DNA from: Notospermus geniculatus
Taxonomy: Eukaryota > Nemertea > Pilidiophora > Heteronemertea > Lineidae
DNA length: 64,000 nt
Assembly: GCA_002633025.1 (NCBI GenBank)
Contig: NMRB01002944.1
Span: 18,521 to 82,520 of the forward strand
Reading direction: 5' to 3'
In this document: one piece after another, positions 35,820-49,000 of the stretch
Numbering within the stretch: the stretch's first letter is position 1
Layout: each line of letters opens with the position of its first letter
The notes under the pieces: generated by a model
What the model was told of the DNA's origin: nothing
The model's input: the letters and a program-made list of their open reading frames with translations, nothing else
Database searches by the model: none
Position numbers and translations under genes: made by a program

Positions 35820-36709
35820 ACGCCCAAGACTGGCATAGTTGTCAGTTTCTTTGATTGAACAACTCAAATTAAAAAGTATTTCCTGAAATAATTTCTCCAA
35901 ATTTACTGACAAATTTGGACAAAAATCGTCCAGCTTCGTACTAACTGACTCAACGATGTCTCACCACCGGAATAAAAACATCGACATTTCACTAAGTGTC
36001 CTTTCCAGGAATGTTTACAGCAAAAACACCTCGTGATCTACGATCGTCTGCTGTTACAACACTTTTGAAAGATTCCGCGGCGCCATTTTGGATTTTTTGC
36101 CCGGGGCGTGCATCCTGATGAGGCGAAATGCAAAGCTAGTAACAACTATTCCACGGTTCACGTGATTTGTATAAATCTACAATTAATACCCCCAGAGGGA
36201 AGATTTTCGTACACATGCACGGGATATCCGTCTTCCGAGCCACCCAGTGCCGTGATACTTGCATTGCATGATGTACATCATAATGTATAGAACCTACACA
36301 CAAGCACAGGGACCNTTTGGTTGGCTCTGGGGAGGGGGCAGCTGCCCCCCTAGCCCCCCCGCTAAATACGGCCCTGAGTGAGTGTTTGAACCCTAACCCT
36401 CTTGAAGGGTTTACAACCTTCGCGTAAGGTCACTGTGACAAGGGGCGGCAGACGACAGCACACAGACTCTCTGTTACAAAACGGCATGTTAGGAACTGGC
36501 CCGAATCACCGACGACCACAACGCTTGTGCGTAGCGCCGTCTGGCGGATAGTGAGGGGGCTGGGGTTCAAAATTTTTTTCAAGTGTTGGGGTGCAGAGAG
36601 TTTTTGACCGAGATGGGTGAAATTTCTCCTTTTACATCTTTTTTTCATTTTCCCAAAAAACTGGCCTTGGCAGGCAGAGTAAACTTCTGTAACTTAGGCC
36701 TACAGTAAC

Positions 36710-36845
36710 TTGGGTTCTTTGCAAGGGCAAGTGAAAGACTCCATCCAAGTGAGGAACATGAGTAGCTTGAGATGGCCTCATCCGTACATACCAGGGCCAA
36801 TATTGCTATGGCTACTTCGGCCCTGACGGAAAAATCAAAATACAA
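36710..36845 (+). mobile_element. SINE family A 3' fragment
   Basis: From CTTTGCAAGGGCAAGTGAAAG to GGAAAAATCAAAATAC, plus orientation; head missing. Confidence 0.75.
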
Positions 36846-37188
36846 TGCAGCCAAAAGTGTTCATAGGCCTGGTAGCTGAGTGTTTATGATGTTGCTGAAT
36901 CTCGTCCTCCGCGGTGCCAGTTCAACATCCGACATTCCGCGTTTTATCACATGCCCCATCAACCAACAGTCAATCGACCTTGGTGACCCTGGACCAAAGT
37001 GATGCATAAATTGGCCATAAACACAATATAAGCAAAGTAAATAGCTTAATAACCGCAGAGAATAAAGCAAATCAGATCTCGGTATGAATAAATTAGAATT
37101 GGAAGGCATGGCAAAATGCGTGTGGAAGGAACGTTGGTCCCACGAAAGCATTGTCCTCTGTCTGGCCCCGATAATGACAAAATTTACA

Positions 37189-37333
37189 ATACGGAGGTTT
37201 AGAAATCGAACGATAAACGTAAACTTTACGAAAACGTTTTTCATACTACACATTAACCAGATTTTATATTGCATTTTCGGTACAAAAATAACGTTGTCGT
37301 TAACGTTTACGTTTATCGTTCTAAACTCCCCTA
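37189..37333. mobile_element. MITE family F, nearly intact
   Basis: Arms GAGGTTTAGAAATCGAACGA and TCGTTCTAAACTCC with AAACGTAAACTTTACG mirrored by GTTAACGTTTACGTTTATC. Both strands are open by chance, giving two spurious ORFs. Confidence 0.8.
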
Positions 37334-37384
37334 ATGCTTCATCATCAAGGTACTCTAAATGTAGCCATTCTGTCAACGAGGTTT

Positions 37385-37615
37385 GAAACTTTTATATAGC
37401 ACTTTCCAGTGTAATACAGTCTCAAAGCGCTCACAGTACCCCAGTCTCCCCAGAAACCTTTCTGGGGAACTCAAGGAGCAGCTCATTCAGCGCAACACCT
37501 GATCCTTTCAGAACCGTTGTGAGTAAAACGTGTGATTAGCTAGGCCAGGGAATCGAACCTGTGACCACTCGATCTCAAGTCCGACTGTCAAGCACTACAC
37601 CACTGCGCATCCCTG
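37385..37615 (-). mobile_element. Second tRNA-derived SINE family, minus
   Basis: Minus strand begins CAGGGATGCGCAGTGGTGTA, with A-box-like TGGTGTAGTG, and the B box GGTTCGATTCC. The body (GAAAGGATCAGGTGTTGCGC) differs from family A. A relative with B box GGTTCGTATCC lies in a CARNMT1 intron (47005-47310). Confidence 0.7.
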
Positions 37616-37688
37616 CCGGTGTAACATTTGTCGTTGTACATATCACTCAGTGTCCCCCGCGTTGTTTCGCAATGCAGAAAATAGACAA

Positions 37689-37985
37689 CCTCGTTCCCAG
37701 GGGTCGTTCGCTTTCTGACAATATGGCGGTCGCGTCACTAACCCCTGGCATCAGCTTTGGATTTAACGCACGTGATTGGTTGACGGGAAACCGTCAAATA
37801 CATCCCAAAATATACCCAAAGAAATTTTCAAAATATTTTGGATCAAACCAGAAGGTTATCTATATCCAGGTTTGATGATTTTTTGTAAAAAGAACCTGGA
37901 TTATCAACCGAAGCTGATTCCAGGGGTTAGTGAGCGAGTGGTCCGAGGTTGTCTGAGCGAACTATACCCCTGGGGACGAGGTTGG
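37689..37985. mobile_element. MITE with CAACCTCGTTCCCAGGGG ends (family H)
   Basis: The right end CCCCTGGGGACGAGGTTGG is inverted to the left end. Inner arms (AACCCCTGGCATCAGCTT / AAGCTGATTCCAGGGGTT) also pair, so the whole roughly 295 bp folds back. Confidence 0.8.
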
Positions 37986-38591
37986 AAAATAGATCTGTAC
38001 GTGTGCAACATACTGTCAAATCGCGGCTTACATCATCAGTTTTTGTTAGGGAACACTGGTAATCGAAGAACAACTACAGATATTACACCGGTCGTAAATC
38101 TCAGAAATGTTCACAATTAATAAAAATAATAAATCATGTGAGTTGTGGCAGTCATTACCCGGACGCAGTTTAAAAAGTGGACCGAAATAATTGTTCATAA
38201 TGTCTGACTCTGCGCCAAGTGCCTAGGAGGGGGATGCGTATAGATCACGTAGGCCTTAAAAATGTCCAAGGCATTTGATTTTCGCGTTGTGGTCAAAGTA
38301 CATCAGTCGGTGAGGTTTTTCTTTCAAGTGGAGACAAGAGAAAACTACGGCGGCCCGTAAAAATGCATACTCCTTATGGGCCATCGTAGAAAACTACAAA
38401 TCAGGGAGCCGACCAAAGCCTCAAGGCAAGGACTTGACACAGGAAAAGGGCTTTGGAAATAGGCCCAAAGCCAGATGAGCCCTACGCTCAGGCCCCACCA
38501 TTTTTTATTCCATGTCAAAACTAGTACATGTAGGCCTAGTTACTTGAAGCGCGGGTGATCCCCGGGGTGATCTCAAAGCTTCAATGGAGGT

Positions 38592-38781
38592 TCTTCACGT
38601 GACGTCACATTTCCATGACGACAGGATATTGGCCGCCATATTCGCCGTCAAAATGTCAAGCGACGTCACGGCATCAACACAGCGTCAACACACAGATCGT
38701 GACGTCAGAATGTCATGACGTGACAGTTTTGACGTCGTCGCAGGCCATTTGACGGGCAGTCACGTGACCGTTGTGACGTCT
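38592..38781. repeat. CRE-palindrome-rich dispersed repeat, copy 2
   Basis: Matches 20428-20616 in order and orientation (ACGTGACGTCACATTTCCAT, CGACGTCACGGCAT, ACACACAGATCGTGACGTCA). Two perfect TGACGTCA sites remain and others carry one change. Confidence 0.75.
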
Positions 38782-38789
38782 AGACTTTG

Positions 38790-40385
38790 AGCGCGAGTAC
38801 GGTTTACGTCAAAACTGTATGTCCGTCATATTTTCATTTCTCCAGAAATCCTTCAGTACCGCAAACTCGCCGCAACCCAGACGCTCGCAAAAATCGCACC
38901 TGGGGATCTCCGCCATAAAGGGTCAACGTCGAGTTATGTCGATGTTTCTTCGAACAAACACGATGCATAAATTTGAAGTGTCCACAACTCATGCATTCAT
39001 TGCAATTCACGGTCCGTCGAAATCGCGTGAAAAACCAGCACTTTTGGGATCTATATTTAGTAACACTTGATGGTCCGCTGCGTACTTTATGCGAAAGTAA
39101 ACTTGTTGGGGCATTTTTGAGATATAAAATATGCGTGGCAAAATTTCAGTCGAAAGATCGCCTCAAAAGTGTATTTCAAGGTACATGTATTTTTCTACGT
39201 TGGCCGGCAGTCGTGACGTCATCATGCCTGCTCGTAATCAGATCACGTGATATCACTTCTTGTAATAATTTATGCTGGGCAACAGTGTCAGATGATTCTG
39301 ACCAATAAAAACACAAAGAGCGGTTGCTAAATTGGTAATGAGTTGGTGAAGAGAGTGATTGGCTGCGGTTAACTCCGCACTGACGAATGAATCACGAAAT
39401 AGCGGCACCAGCTCTCACGTGACTTGCACAATGTGATGACGTCACTAGAAGTGCGGGAGTTGAAACCCAACCGAAGTGATACGTGTGGGAACCAAATGAG
39501 AATGACCTCAGTTGCACTGACCCAAAGATCACGCCGTACTTAGCGGATTATTTTTGCGACAACCCGATCTCCTCGTGGAGATGAAGAGGTTGTTCCGCCG
39601 CCGGCCTAAGGGATCGTCTCAACCTGGTTTGTCTCTTAAAGGGGCAGAGAAATGTAAATGTCCAAGAACCTCACAAAATTTGAATTAGTATGACGTCATG
39701 GCGTCAGATTTCATGACGTTCTAGGGCCGTTACTGGTGGTGGCCTCTAACGGCAGGAACGACTCCCATTTACAAGCACACTCCAAGCATGAGTTCAAGTC
39801 AAGACTCCAGGCATGCGCACAAAGCGCACAAGTCCCACGGGACGATGAAAATCATTTTTTTGATTTGAAGCTAATCTGGCGAAGGTTGGAGATGCCATGA
39901 TACAAACTGGCAATGTTGTCTTCGGCTAATGTCGGCAATTCTCGGCTCATAATCGGTCAATTTCGGGTTTTCACCAACCGAACGGGTTCCGAACTGCGGG
40001 CCGGAGTTACAATCCGTCGTGAGGCCGCGGTTCCTGATGACTTTTTCGGAAGCCGATGATTTTGATCGTGGAGACGGTCCCCGCCAAGTGGTGAAGTACT
40101 ATAATCCATCACCGGTGTGGCCTGCGATGTGATGTCTTATTTCTCTAAACAGACGACACTGCACCAACTGAGAAGCCTGGGGCGATAAATTCCTTGAATC
40201 CAGGCTCAAGGGACCTGTTGCAGGAAGTGTACCGGGTTTGCAATGTTTGTTCTCCAGACAAAGACCGCAAAATACTCTTATGCGGCCGCGGCATTTTGTC
40301 CTTTCCAGGCCACGGTATACCGTGAGTGGTGACGTGAATCTGTCCCTGCTCACTGAAGTTGCGGGTCCGAATACACCACCACGAG
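38790..40385. other. No supported gene recognised
   Basis: Contains several CACGTGA and TGACGTCA steps (39210-39440) and a diverged relative of the 51128-51235 inverted repeat at 39655-39740. No frame shows family similarity. Confidence 0.45.
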
Positions 40386-40388
40386 ATG

Positions 40389-40642
40389 GGAGTAAGAAAT
40401 AAAAGTGGAAAATAAGAAGTGGGAAATTTTGGAATTTGGCGGAAATTTTTCAATTTCTCAAATTGGGAGAAATTTTTTTCCCATTTTGAGAAATTTTATA
40501 ATGACATGACATTTCGTCTAATTTTTCGGGCGATATTTCTCAAAATTTGAAAAAATTCTCCCAATTTGAGAAATTGGGAAAATCCCGCAAAATTCCAAAA
40601 TTTCCCACTTCTTATTTTCCACTTTTATTTCTTTCTTACTCC
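40389..40642. mobile_element. 254-bp foldback element
   Basis: Arms of about 110 bp: GGAGTAAGAAATAAAAGTGG, AAAATAAGAAGTGGGAAATT and their complements to CTTTCTTACTCC, with AATTTCTCAAATTGGGAGAA inside. Very A/T-rich and strongly self-complementary; no coding content. Confidence 0.85.
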
Positions 40643-41956
40643 TTTTAACGGAAGTTAAATAGGAAAATCAACCTATGGGGTAATGGGGTTGCGGTGTTTT
40701 AATTTCACTTGCGGGAAGGGTGAAAGACTCGGTTCACACATCTCCGTGGTTCACATCAGGCGCCGAAGCAGAATCTACGGAAGCCGAGAAGGCTTATTTA
40801 CGTCAAAGGACATGACCGGACAGACACGTGGCTCCATGCACAGGCGGACATATGCTGCACGGCCATTGTTACCTGTGTGGAGTGTGTCATCTGAGGACAC
40901 TGACACTGACCCATTTTTCTCCGATCACAATCGCTGACCAGAGTCAAATCAGTTGTGACGAAGACAGGTGCGAATTACCTCTGACGTCAGTAAATGTTGA
41001 TGACGTCGTTCTCAATGACGTATTTCGTCCTGCCCGTGATTTGACCCGAAAATGTTAATTTTCGTTCGACTTAATGACGCAGGAAATTAATGCAGAACGG
41101 GTTATCTGTGTCGCAATTTCGTCCAGGCTCATCTATTGAATTTCCGGTATTTTCAAAGTGTTTGGAGAGTGCAGGTAGACGTCTCATAGCCTCGTGAAGG
41201 TCCCCAAACTGCTTGCCTGATACGTACTTAAAGAATTAAGCCCTAGTTTTCAGTCGGCACAAATTGAAAAAACTGCAGGAGTTCATTTAGGATGTAAGCC
41301 CGGGGATGTGAGCACTTTCTGAATTCAATGTGGCTTTAACTGGCAAAAATACTTTTGTAGGCCTAGAGCAGCCGTCATTGCCAGTCTTAAACTCCAGCTG
41401 AGCCGATTTGGGTAGCCTACTGCGCAAGAGAGCTAATCATTCTCTATCTTGTAACTAACAGTCAGCATCTGGGTTGCAGCCCGTTTCCCATCACGACACC
41501 TGTAGGGAGTCCACCATCGGGCAAAATTCAGTCCACCTGTAATTCGCGAAGCGACGCCGCTGCTACTCAGAACAACATCCGGCATCAAAGTCTCAATGGC
41601 GAATTTTGTATTGTGTTGTATTGTGTATTGTATTGTGTAACCTTCTTTTCGTCATCTTTCAAGTCTTGAAGTATCTTTGAAAAACATAAATCAACGTAAT
41701 AAAAGATATGAAAAATTTCTGGTGACGCCCACTTCAGGCTAGTTCCGGATTCCACCCCCGCTGGGAGAGAGACGTTTAGCTGTCGCCTCGAAAACGCAAA
41801 CGTCCGCAGTTTTAGTATATCCGGTGGTGTCGCTAATTTATTTTATTTCTTTTGCTTTATGGGATATTGAGGTGTAAATGGGGTTTAATTTTTGGTTGGC
41901 ATTACGTGAAATTCTACAATCGTAATGTGCGAAAACTAATTTTCATTGACATACGC

Positions 41957-42333
41957 GTGGTTTATCGCCAAATATCTCCGCAACGGCTTGGTCAAATTTG
42001 ACATGCCATACATCAATCGATTTGTCTTTTTTGCCACTACAGCCATCATCACTGTCATTTTCCCGAAAAACCTGACAAAAAAATTCTTCCACCAATCACA
42101 GTTCGTGTTTACGGCCGAAATGGCGGCCATTTTGAAATGACGCAATGCATCGCGCACGTGTAAACTGCACTGAACACCATGGCGAAATGAAATGGGTTTT
42201 GAGAAAGGGATCCGTTATGTCGGCCTTACGCGAAAAATGAAGATAGCAGAAAGATACCGACAAGAAAGACAAGTCAGTTGACGTATTGTGTGTCAAATTT
42301 GACCTAGCCGTTGCGGAGATCGGCCATGATAAA
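41957..42333. mobile_element. Inverted-repeat element of about 375 bp
   Basis: GGTTTATCGCCAAATATCTC and CGCAACGGCTTGGTCAAATT on the left pair with AATTTGACCTAGCCGTTGCG and GAGATCGGCCATGATAAAC on the right. The interior has no recognised protein. Confidence 0.7.
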
Positions 42334-43785
42334 CCTCGCGCCATTCGGATGTAGAATGAAGAGAATACTCAAAAAATCAAATGGTTATCTCTAAGAGTAT
42401 CGGCAAAAATGTTCATAGCTTACGTAAGCATAAAACGACTAAAACTCTCTATGAAATCATGACGCCCCGCTCACAATAAAAACCACGCTGCCTTATCAGA
42501 TGAAAACATTTCATGCGCGTCTATTATCAAAATGCACATGAGTTCATTCATCGCCCGAACATGACGAGATCGTTATGAAAATCGGAATAAATGCCTTTGC
42601 AATTCACTGAATTTGTGAATAGAAGCGAACACAATGATGTTTAATTGTGTGAGGGTATAGACAGACCCAAGGGAACGCAATACCGCTAGTATCTGGGGAG
42701 GACAGGATTTATTTTTGCCGAATATTTGCGGACATGTGTCACCGTGTTTGGGTTGGTTCTAGCTCGGTGCCAGGCATGGTGATTGTAATTTGCGTGGGTT
42801 CCCCACTGACATTCCGACCAATCTGAATGAGTCAGTTTTTTGCGAAATTTTCACACTTTGGGACTTTTGAGCGAAAATGATTTTGATACAAGCCTCCATG
42901 AAAAATACGTCGTTTTTCTGAGTAAAGGCTTACATTAAATCACTTTTAGGCCCTCAATCTAATCCTGGACTAGTTGGCCGACTTTCGGCACGCAAGTAGG
43001 ACGGCACCTATCCAGGATCGGGGCATCAGGCCGCTGATGATGATGAGTAGGCCTACCACCGTCGGCCCGACAGTGCTTCCCTGTCACTGTTCTTTCCCAC
43101 TTTCCCGCCACTGGTCGCCGGGCGGTTTCCGCAGGCCTTGTTGGTTGCTTGGCCTTCGAACGCAAATAACTTCGAACATATCTTCAGAAACCCCAAGGGA
43201 ATCTCGGTAAACCGCGAAAATGTGTCCCCGTCGCAACATTACATTTAATTTGGGGCAAACTTCTCGGAAGCAAGGCAGAACTTGAGGTAACACCCAGGCA
43301 CGCACAAGACCTAGTTAGGGCGGGGTCACTGGGGCAGCGTGGACGTCCTGAGCGGGGGAGGTATACCTTCAATGGGCCGCCAGTGGGTCAGGACGCTGTA
43401 TATATTGGAGGAATTTAGGGCATTACGGAAGAAATTATGAATTAATGAAACGTTTTGTCTGAATTGAGGTTTCTGGGGCGAGAAAGCAAAAGGAGGCGGG
43501 AAGTCCGTTTTAGTTGTACAAATGGCCGGTGGTGTCGCCACCAGGTGGTCTCGTGGTCAACGAGTGTTACATCCGCCAGTGTCGCCGTTCCCGCCTATTG
43601 TTTTGGAAACACAGGCAGATAGATCGACACGTGTGTGTGGCCTCTTTTGTCAAGTCGCAGCTCATTCCGTCAGACAATAGAAAGAGAACACTCACAGATG
43701 GGGAACACTGAAAAACCTTACACTGGAATAATCAAAAATTCGGGTCCGGACCCTCCTGATATCTTTGTAATACAGCCATGGTCTT

Positions 43786-43912
43786 GGAAACCAGGGCTAG
43801 ATTTCACAAAGAATCTTAAGTCTAAGAAAAAACTTAAGTCTGAAATGAAGTCATCTGATTTGCTGAAACCTGGTCACATGATGTCACATGATTCTTTGTG
43901 AAACTGGGCCCA
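43786..43912. mobile_element. MITE with GGGCTAGATTTCACAAAGA ends
   Basis: Right end TCTTTGTGAAACTGGGCCC is inverted to the left. The interior has CTTAAGTCTAAGAAAAAACT. A compact element of about 127 bp. Confidence 0.75.
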
Positions 43913-45552
43913 GATTTTTCGTCAGGACTTGCAATCCCCCTTAGCAGTTAGGTTCCCAATGCCACCATCCCTTATGCTGGGTCTGAAGTAGGGAGGGGAC
44001 GCAAAGCCAGTAGTACATCTCAGATCTCTGGAGTGTCGGTAGGCCTAGCAAACTGTCCCCCTCGACCAAGAGTGCCTGCTCCTTGAACCAGATCATACGA
44101 TTTTGCGAGCAACATTTTTATTGAAAAACCCTGTAGGGTGTAGATCGTGCTGCCATCTGTCCGAAGGTTGACACACTATGATATGCAAATGATATGGAAA
44201 TTAGATGAATCCAGCCGTTTATTCTCAGGGGTACATGCGAAAATAGGCAATTCATTTATATAGGCCTAATTTACTTGCGTAGAATCTATGTTGTTATTCA
44301 AAATGTACTTTGTTGTAATCTATGATTTTTCAGGTTACTAACCATAAAATTTGTTCAGCTGTTTACATAGACTAGTTCCTTGTCGTTCCGCTACGTGACG
44401 CTACGCTACTACACTATAACGACAAGCACGGACCACCATTTTGTATTGAATTAGTCGGAATTCCGCCTAATTCATTTTTCCACATCTGCGCAGCTTTCTG
44501 CGCAGGTTCTTATGCGTGGAGATGACTTTTGTGCGTGGAGAGTGGAAATGTTCTAAATATAGCCTGGTACACGTGCATTTTGACGGTTGAACTACATGAA
44601 CTGACCACTGACGTGACAGCAGCTGGATTAATTATCGACTGTCACTGGGGTTGGAAACTGGTAAGTTTACGAGGGATGAGGCGTGAGTTTTTTCACGGAA
44701 TCACGGTATGTTGTATGTAGGCATACTGGGAGTCCTTTGTTTTTTCGTCTCGTTTTTGTGAGGGCAGATAGGCCTAAACTCTGCATGCAGTGCACACAGC
44801 AGCAGGCAGTGCACAAGTGTGCCGTTGTGGTGGGCCTTGCTTGCATCCATCACATACCTCCCCCACTCTGGCGGGTAGTCCTCCTCCTGGAGTGCGATTA
44901 GGCCTAGATCATGAGATAAACTCCAAGAAAATCTGCGGAACAAAGCAGGGTTTACTGAAACCGAGACACAGTTGCTGGGAAATACCCCNTTGCCTCCAAA
45001 GCAGATCAAACATGTTTGATCGGAGGAGACAAAAATCTCCTATGGAGGCAACGTTGTCATCGTGTGCGGTGGTTGGAGGCGGAGGCGGAGACGGATGCAA
45101 AACATTCTGACCAATCAAGAGACCTGGTGACGTCATTTTATAGCGTCATGATGACATTGTTATATTAATGACGTCAAGCATGTTTCCATTCGTCCCGGTT
45201 TTTTCGGTGACGAATGATGGCACCATGGTCACGCCGCATCTACAGGAGACAAATTTGCACTCGTCTGCGGCGGGTGACGCACCGTGTGCGGTGACAGGAT
45301 GCTGAGACAAAAATCTCCTATGGAGGCAACGTCGGAGACAAAATTGCACTCGTGTGCGGCAGGTAGGGCCAAGCCTTGGCCCAAGGCCTACGGCGCAGCG
45401 GGGGCCTGGCCCCATATAGGCCTACGATGCATATGGGTGCCGCTGTCCGCCGGTGGGTGGACGACCGTTATGGTACGTATGGTGCCTACATGCCTATGTG
45501 GGCACAGTAGCCTTGGCCTATGGCGATGCTGATGCCTAGGGCTACAAAATAC

Positions 45553-45738
45553 AGAGGTGGATCCACGATTTCGGAAAAAAAGGGGGTGCACTGTGCTTCA
45601 CTGTGCTAGAAACACTGAAATCTGTGGTGAATTTCAATGATTTGCTCCAAATTTAACGAATTTCACTATCAATTCTACAGATTTGTTGGCCGAAAGGGGG
45701 GCGTGTGCCGGGTGCGCCCCCTGGATCTTTGCCTGGCC
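45553..45738 (+). mobile_element. GGCGGATCC-type MITE (family D)
   Basis: GGTGGATCCACGATTTCGG, AGAAACACTGAAATCTG, TTTCAATGATTTGCTCC and the C-rich right end. It lies about 120 bp upstream of the first CARNMT1 exon found, so it is probably inside intron 1. Confidence 0.75.
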
Positions 45739-45862
45739 TAACCTCCCTAACATGCCTAAACTTCATGTAGCTCTGGGGCTCCAACGTACTCCTTGTAGAC
45801 GTCTCAACAGGCTTCGTAGCTGTTTTGAAAACGTTCTCTAGGCCTAATGTATTTTTTTGCAG

Positions 45863-46061
45863 GGTCCATTCATGGAAACGGGTCCAAGATGCGGAGAAAA
45901 ACTTTCGAGCGCTGCCGGAGAGACACAAAAACCTGTTACCAAATTTCCTGAATAACTTGGACGATATTCGGACATGCGTCGACCATAATTTTGAAGTGAT
46001 CAAACTAATTGTTGAAAATACTGCGGGAATATTTGAAAATTCCCACCACAAACCTGAAAAT
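45863..46061 (+). CDS. CARNMT1: CARNMT1 internal exon a (first found)
   Basis: The acceptor is a T-rich tract ending in TTTTGCAG at 45862. The first base completes a codon begun in the missing upstream exon, and 66 full codons follow. It encodes the N-terminal helical region, including [13 protein letters not shown] and [14 protein letters not shown]. It ends after Asn at 46061, followed by donor GTAAGA (phase 0). The upstream exon must end with two bases of a codon. An HFWKI-type motif, expected from the family just before this point, was not seen upstream. Confidence 0.93.
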
Positions 46062-49000
46062 GTAAGAGTGCTTTGAAAATTGAGGAACCTGAACCATTTC
46101 TTCCACCAGCTGCCTGGATTTTTCTGAGTGTCTGGATATCTGGTACCTTAAACTTCGTACCAGCATTGTGGCTGTGTCGTGGCCTCAATTATGAATTTAC
46201 CTCTATATCCTGATTGGTTGGATGAACAAGCCTACTGAATTGTACCGGTATGTAGGAGAAAACTGACTCTGTGGGAAAATTTCTGGCATTTTTTCTCGTG
46301 GAGGCCAGGGCCCATATTCATAAAACCTTGCTAGCTTAGTTGGTTGCTAGTTGTGTACATTGGCCTGTACAAACTAGGCGCTTTAGCAGGCAACTAAGCC
46401 TAGCAAGGTTTTATGAATATGGGTCCTGGACTTTACCATAACCAAGTGTGTTTTAATTTTCAATATTTTCCACATTTTAACAGGGAAAAATCACACAGCC
46501 TGCATCAGAATTCGATATGGATAAGGTCCGTACGACGCTTAAACAGTTCGTGCGAGACTGGTCCGTAGAGGGTGAATCTGAAAGAGACGCTTGCTACAAA
46601 CCTGTGATCGAGGATATTACGGAACGATTTCCGTGTGATACCTGGTGAGCACAAGTTTGGTACGAAGACTAAAAATCGAATTGTAAGCCAGTGTTCTCCA
46701 CTGGCTATTTTAGTCTAGCGGGCCACCAGGTTAAACACAATTTTAGCATCAGGCTAGAAAATATCCCCCAGCCAAAATGTGTTATGCCATGGAGTAACGG
46801 TCTGCGACTATAGTTATGTGCCATAAATTGCGGATCATGTTTACACGACGTTGCAATGCATCAGTGCACTATGACGTCACGTCACTCATGTAAACATCGG
46901 TCGCAAAATTCGGTACACATGTATAGTAGAGTAGGGAAATTTCTTGCCATCATGGATTAGTTGTCTCTTGCAAAACAATCTATTGAAAACCATTTGGGTG
47001 GAAAGTCGCTGTGGTGTAGGGTTCGGGTCTCCGGCTAGCAGTCAGAGGGTCCCGGGTTCGTATCCCGCTGGGCGTGAGACTTTGGGCAAGTCTCTTTGCC
47101 TCACTGGCCTCTCTTCACCCAGAGGTGTATAAATGGGCACCAATCGGAAATGCTCAGTCAGATTGTAGCGTTGAATGAGCAGCTCATCTGAGTTCTACTG
47201 AAAGGTTTCAGGACAGACTGGGGTTAAAGTGTAAAGTCGGATGACACCTCTACCATTGTTGATATCAGACTACAATCCCAAACTTTAACGTTTAACTTTA
47301 CGGTCCCACGTCAATTTGTTATTGTGACCGCTACTGCAGTGCTGCCACCTATTGATAACAGAGCGCCTCTTCCTATTCAATGCAGCAACAGAGAGGATGT
47401 CCATATACTCGTCCCCGGTGCTGGACTTGGACGTTTAGCATACGAACTCGCACACCACGGATTCAGTTGTCAAGGAAACGAGTGGAGTCTATTTATGTTA
47501 TTTGCATCAAACTTCATTTTAAATCGGTAAGTAGCAACTTCAGATTGGAGCTATCATTAAACCCCCACTGTATTGAATTTCAAGGCAATTTCTAGGCAAT
47601 ACCAGTTCAGTGGGGTAAACACGTCCAACGCGCGTCATGCGAGACGCGTCGCGTCATTAGGAGTGCTTGGGAGACGTAATAACGTCATTTCATCACATGA
47701 CGTTGCTGATGTCACGGATGATGCGACGGAAATCTCGATGACGTCAAAAGACATAAAAGCATTGTTATTTTCGTTAAATCTTAATATTTCAAAATCAATA
47801 AGGCAAATCAAAATTTGGACACTTCCGAGCTCTGTCAGTATTTGCATACCAAATTTGGGGGCAAGTCTTGATATGACGAAAATTGTGAACAAACAAACTC
47901 TTCTCAAATTTTAGTGTGATCTGACTCCCCGACTTTTTCTTTTAGGTGTCAAATACCGTTCCAGTTCACACTCTATCCGTTTGTTCACCACTGGTGCAAC
48001 AACCGTTCGAACCAAGACCAGTCAAAAGCGGTAAGATTCCCCGATGTAGACCCGTCCGATCTGCCACCTGGTGCCAATTTTTCCATGGCTGCGGGCGATT
48101 TCCTGGAGGTTTATATCGAAGAAGGTAAGACGTTACAGATGGATTCCTTGTTGAAGATAGAGCAGAATCCCTCCTTGTGTAAAAAACTTCTTTGGATAAG
48201 GATATATGTACAGTGGAACCTCTCTTAACGGACACCTCTGCCAGGAGGACACCTCTCTATTAAGGACACTCAAGTTCAGTCCCAAATTGACCATTTCTAT
48301 TCATTTTGACCTCTGTAATCAGGACACCTCTCAATTAAGGACAGCATTTGTCAGTCCCAGAAGTGTCCTTAATAGAGAGGTTCTACTGTAGTTGCTGTTA
48401 TAGCCTGTTAGAGTTACAGTATGTGCGGCTATAGACAAATCCCAAATTCCAAGTTCTGCGCACTTCCGCCGAAATAGCAACAAGAACCTCGATCTGAAAC
48501 CAGCTGACGTGACGCAATCCTTGATTCAGCAATGGTCGACTCTGACGTAACGTCGTCCAAGTCACTGTCGTGGGGTTCTCTGCGTCACGTCATTCAGTTT
48601 CAGACCGAGGTTCTTGTTGCTATTTCGGCAGAAGTGCGCAGATCTTTCCCGTTTACGTCAATTTGGGATTTGTCTATAGTCATCGTGGTTCGACACATTT
48701 TAAAAGGGACCCTACAGGCAGCCTCCTCATAGGCATTTTGATGTGCTCATTACACCGATCGGTTGACATGAGAATCTAACTCTGACATGTATTGCAAGTA
48801 AAATACATTGAACATCAACATTTGAACCAAAATCTGTAGGTTGCTGGCGCCACCTGTGATGAAGTGACTGCACTGATATGAGCCTAATATCTAGCTGCCT
48901 ATGGGGTCCCTTTAAAGGACCACTGTATTGCATCTTTCTGTCGACAGCCGGCGCCACAGGCACCATGCTCCAATACTGTAGTTAAGCCTTTCGCCCCAGT

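Noticed and set aside
36861-37386. 171-codon minus and 100-codon plus open frames
   Set aside because: Both cover MITE family F; its self-complementarity opens both strands.
38973-39308. HFWDLY motif as the missing CARNMT1 first exon (family HFWKI)
   Set aside because: The rest of the frame does not match and no donor with the needed phase follows.
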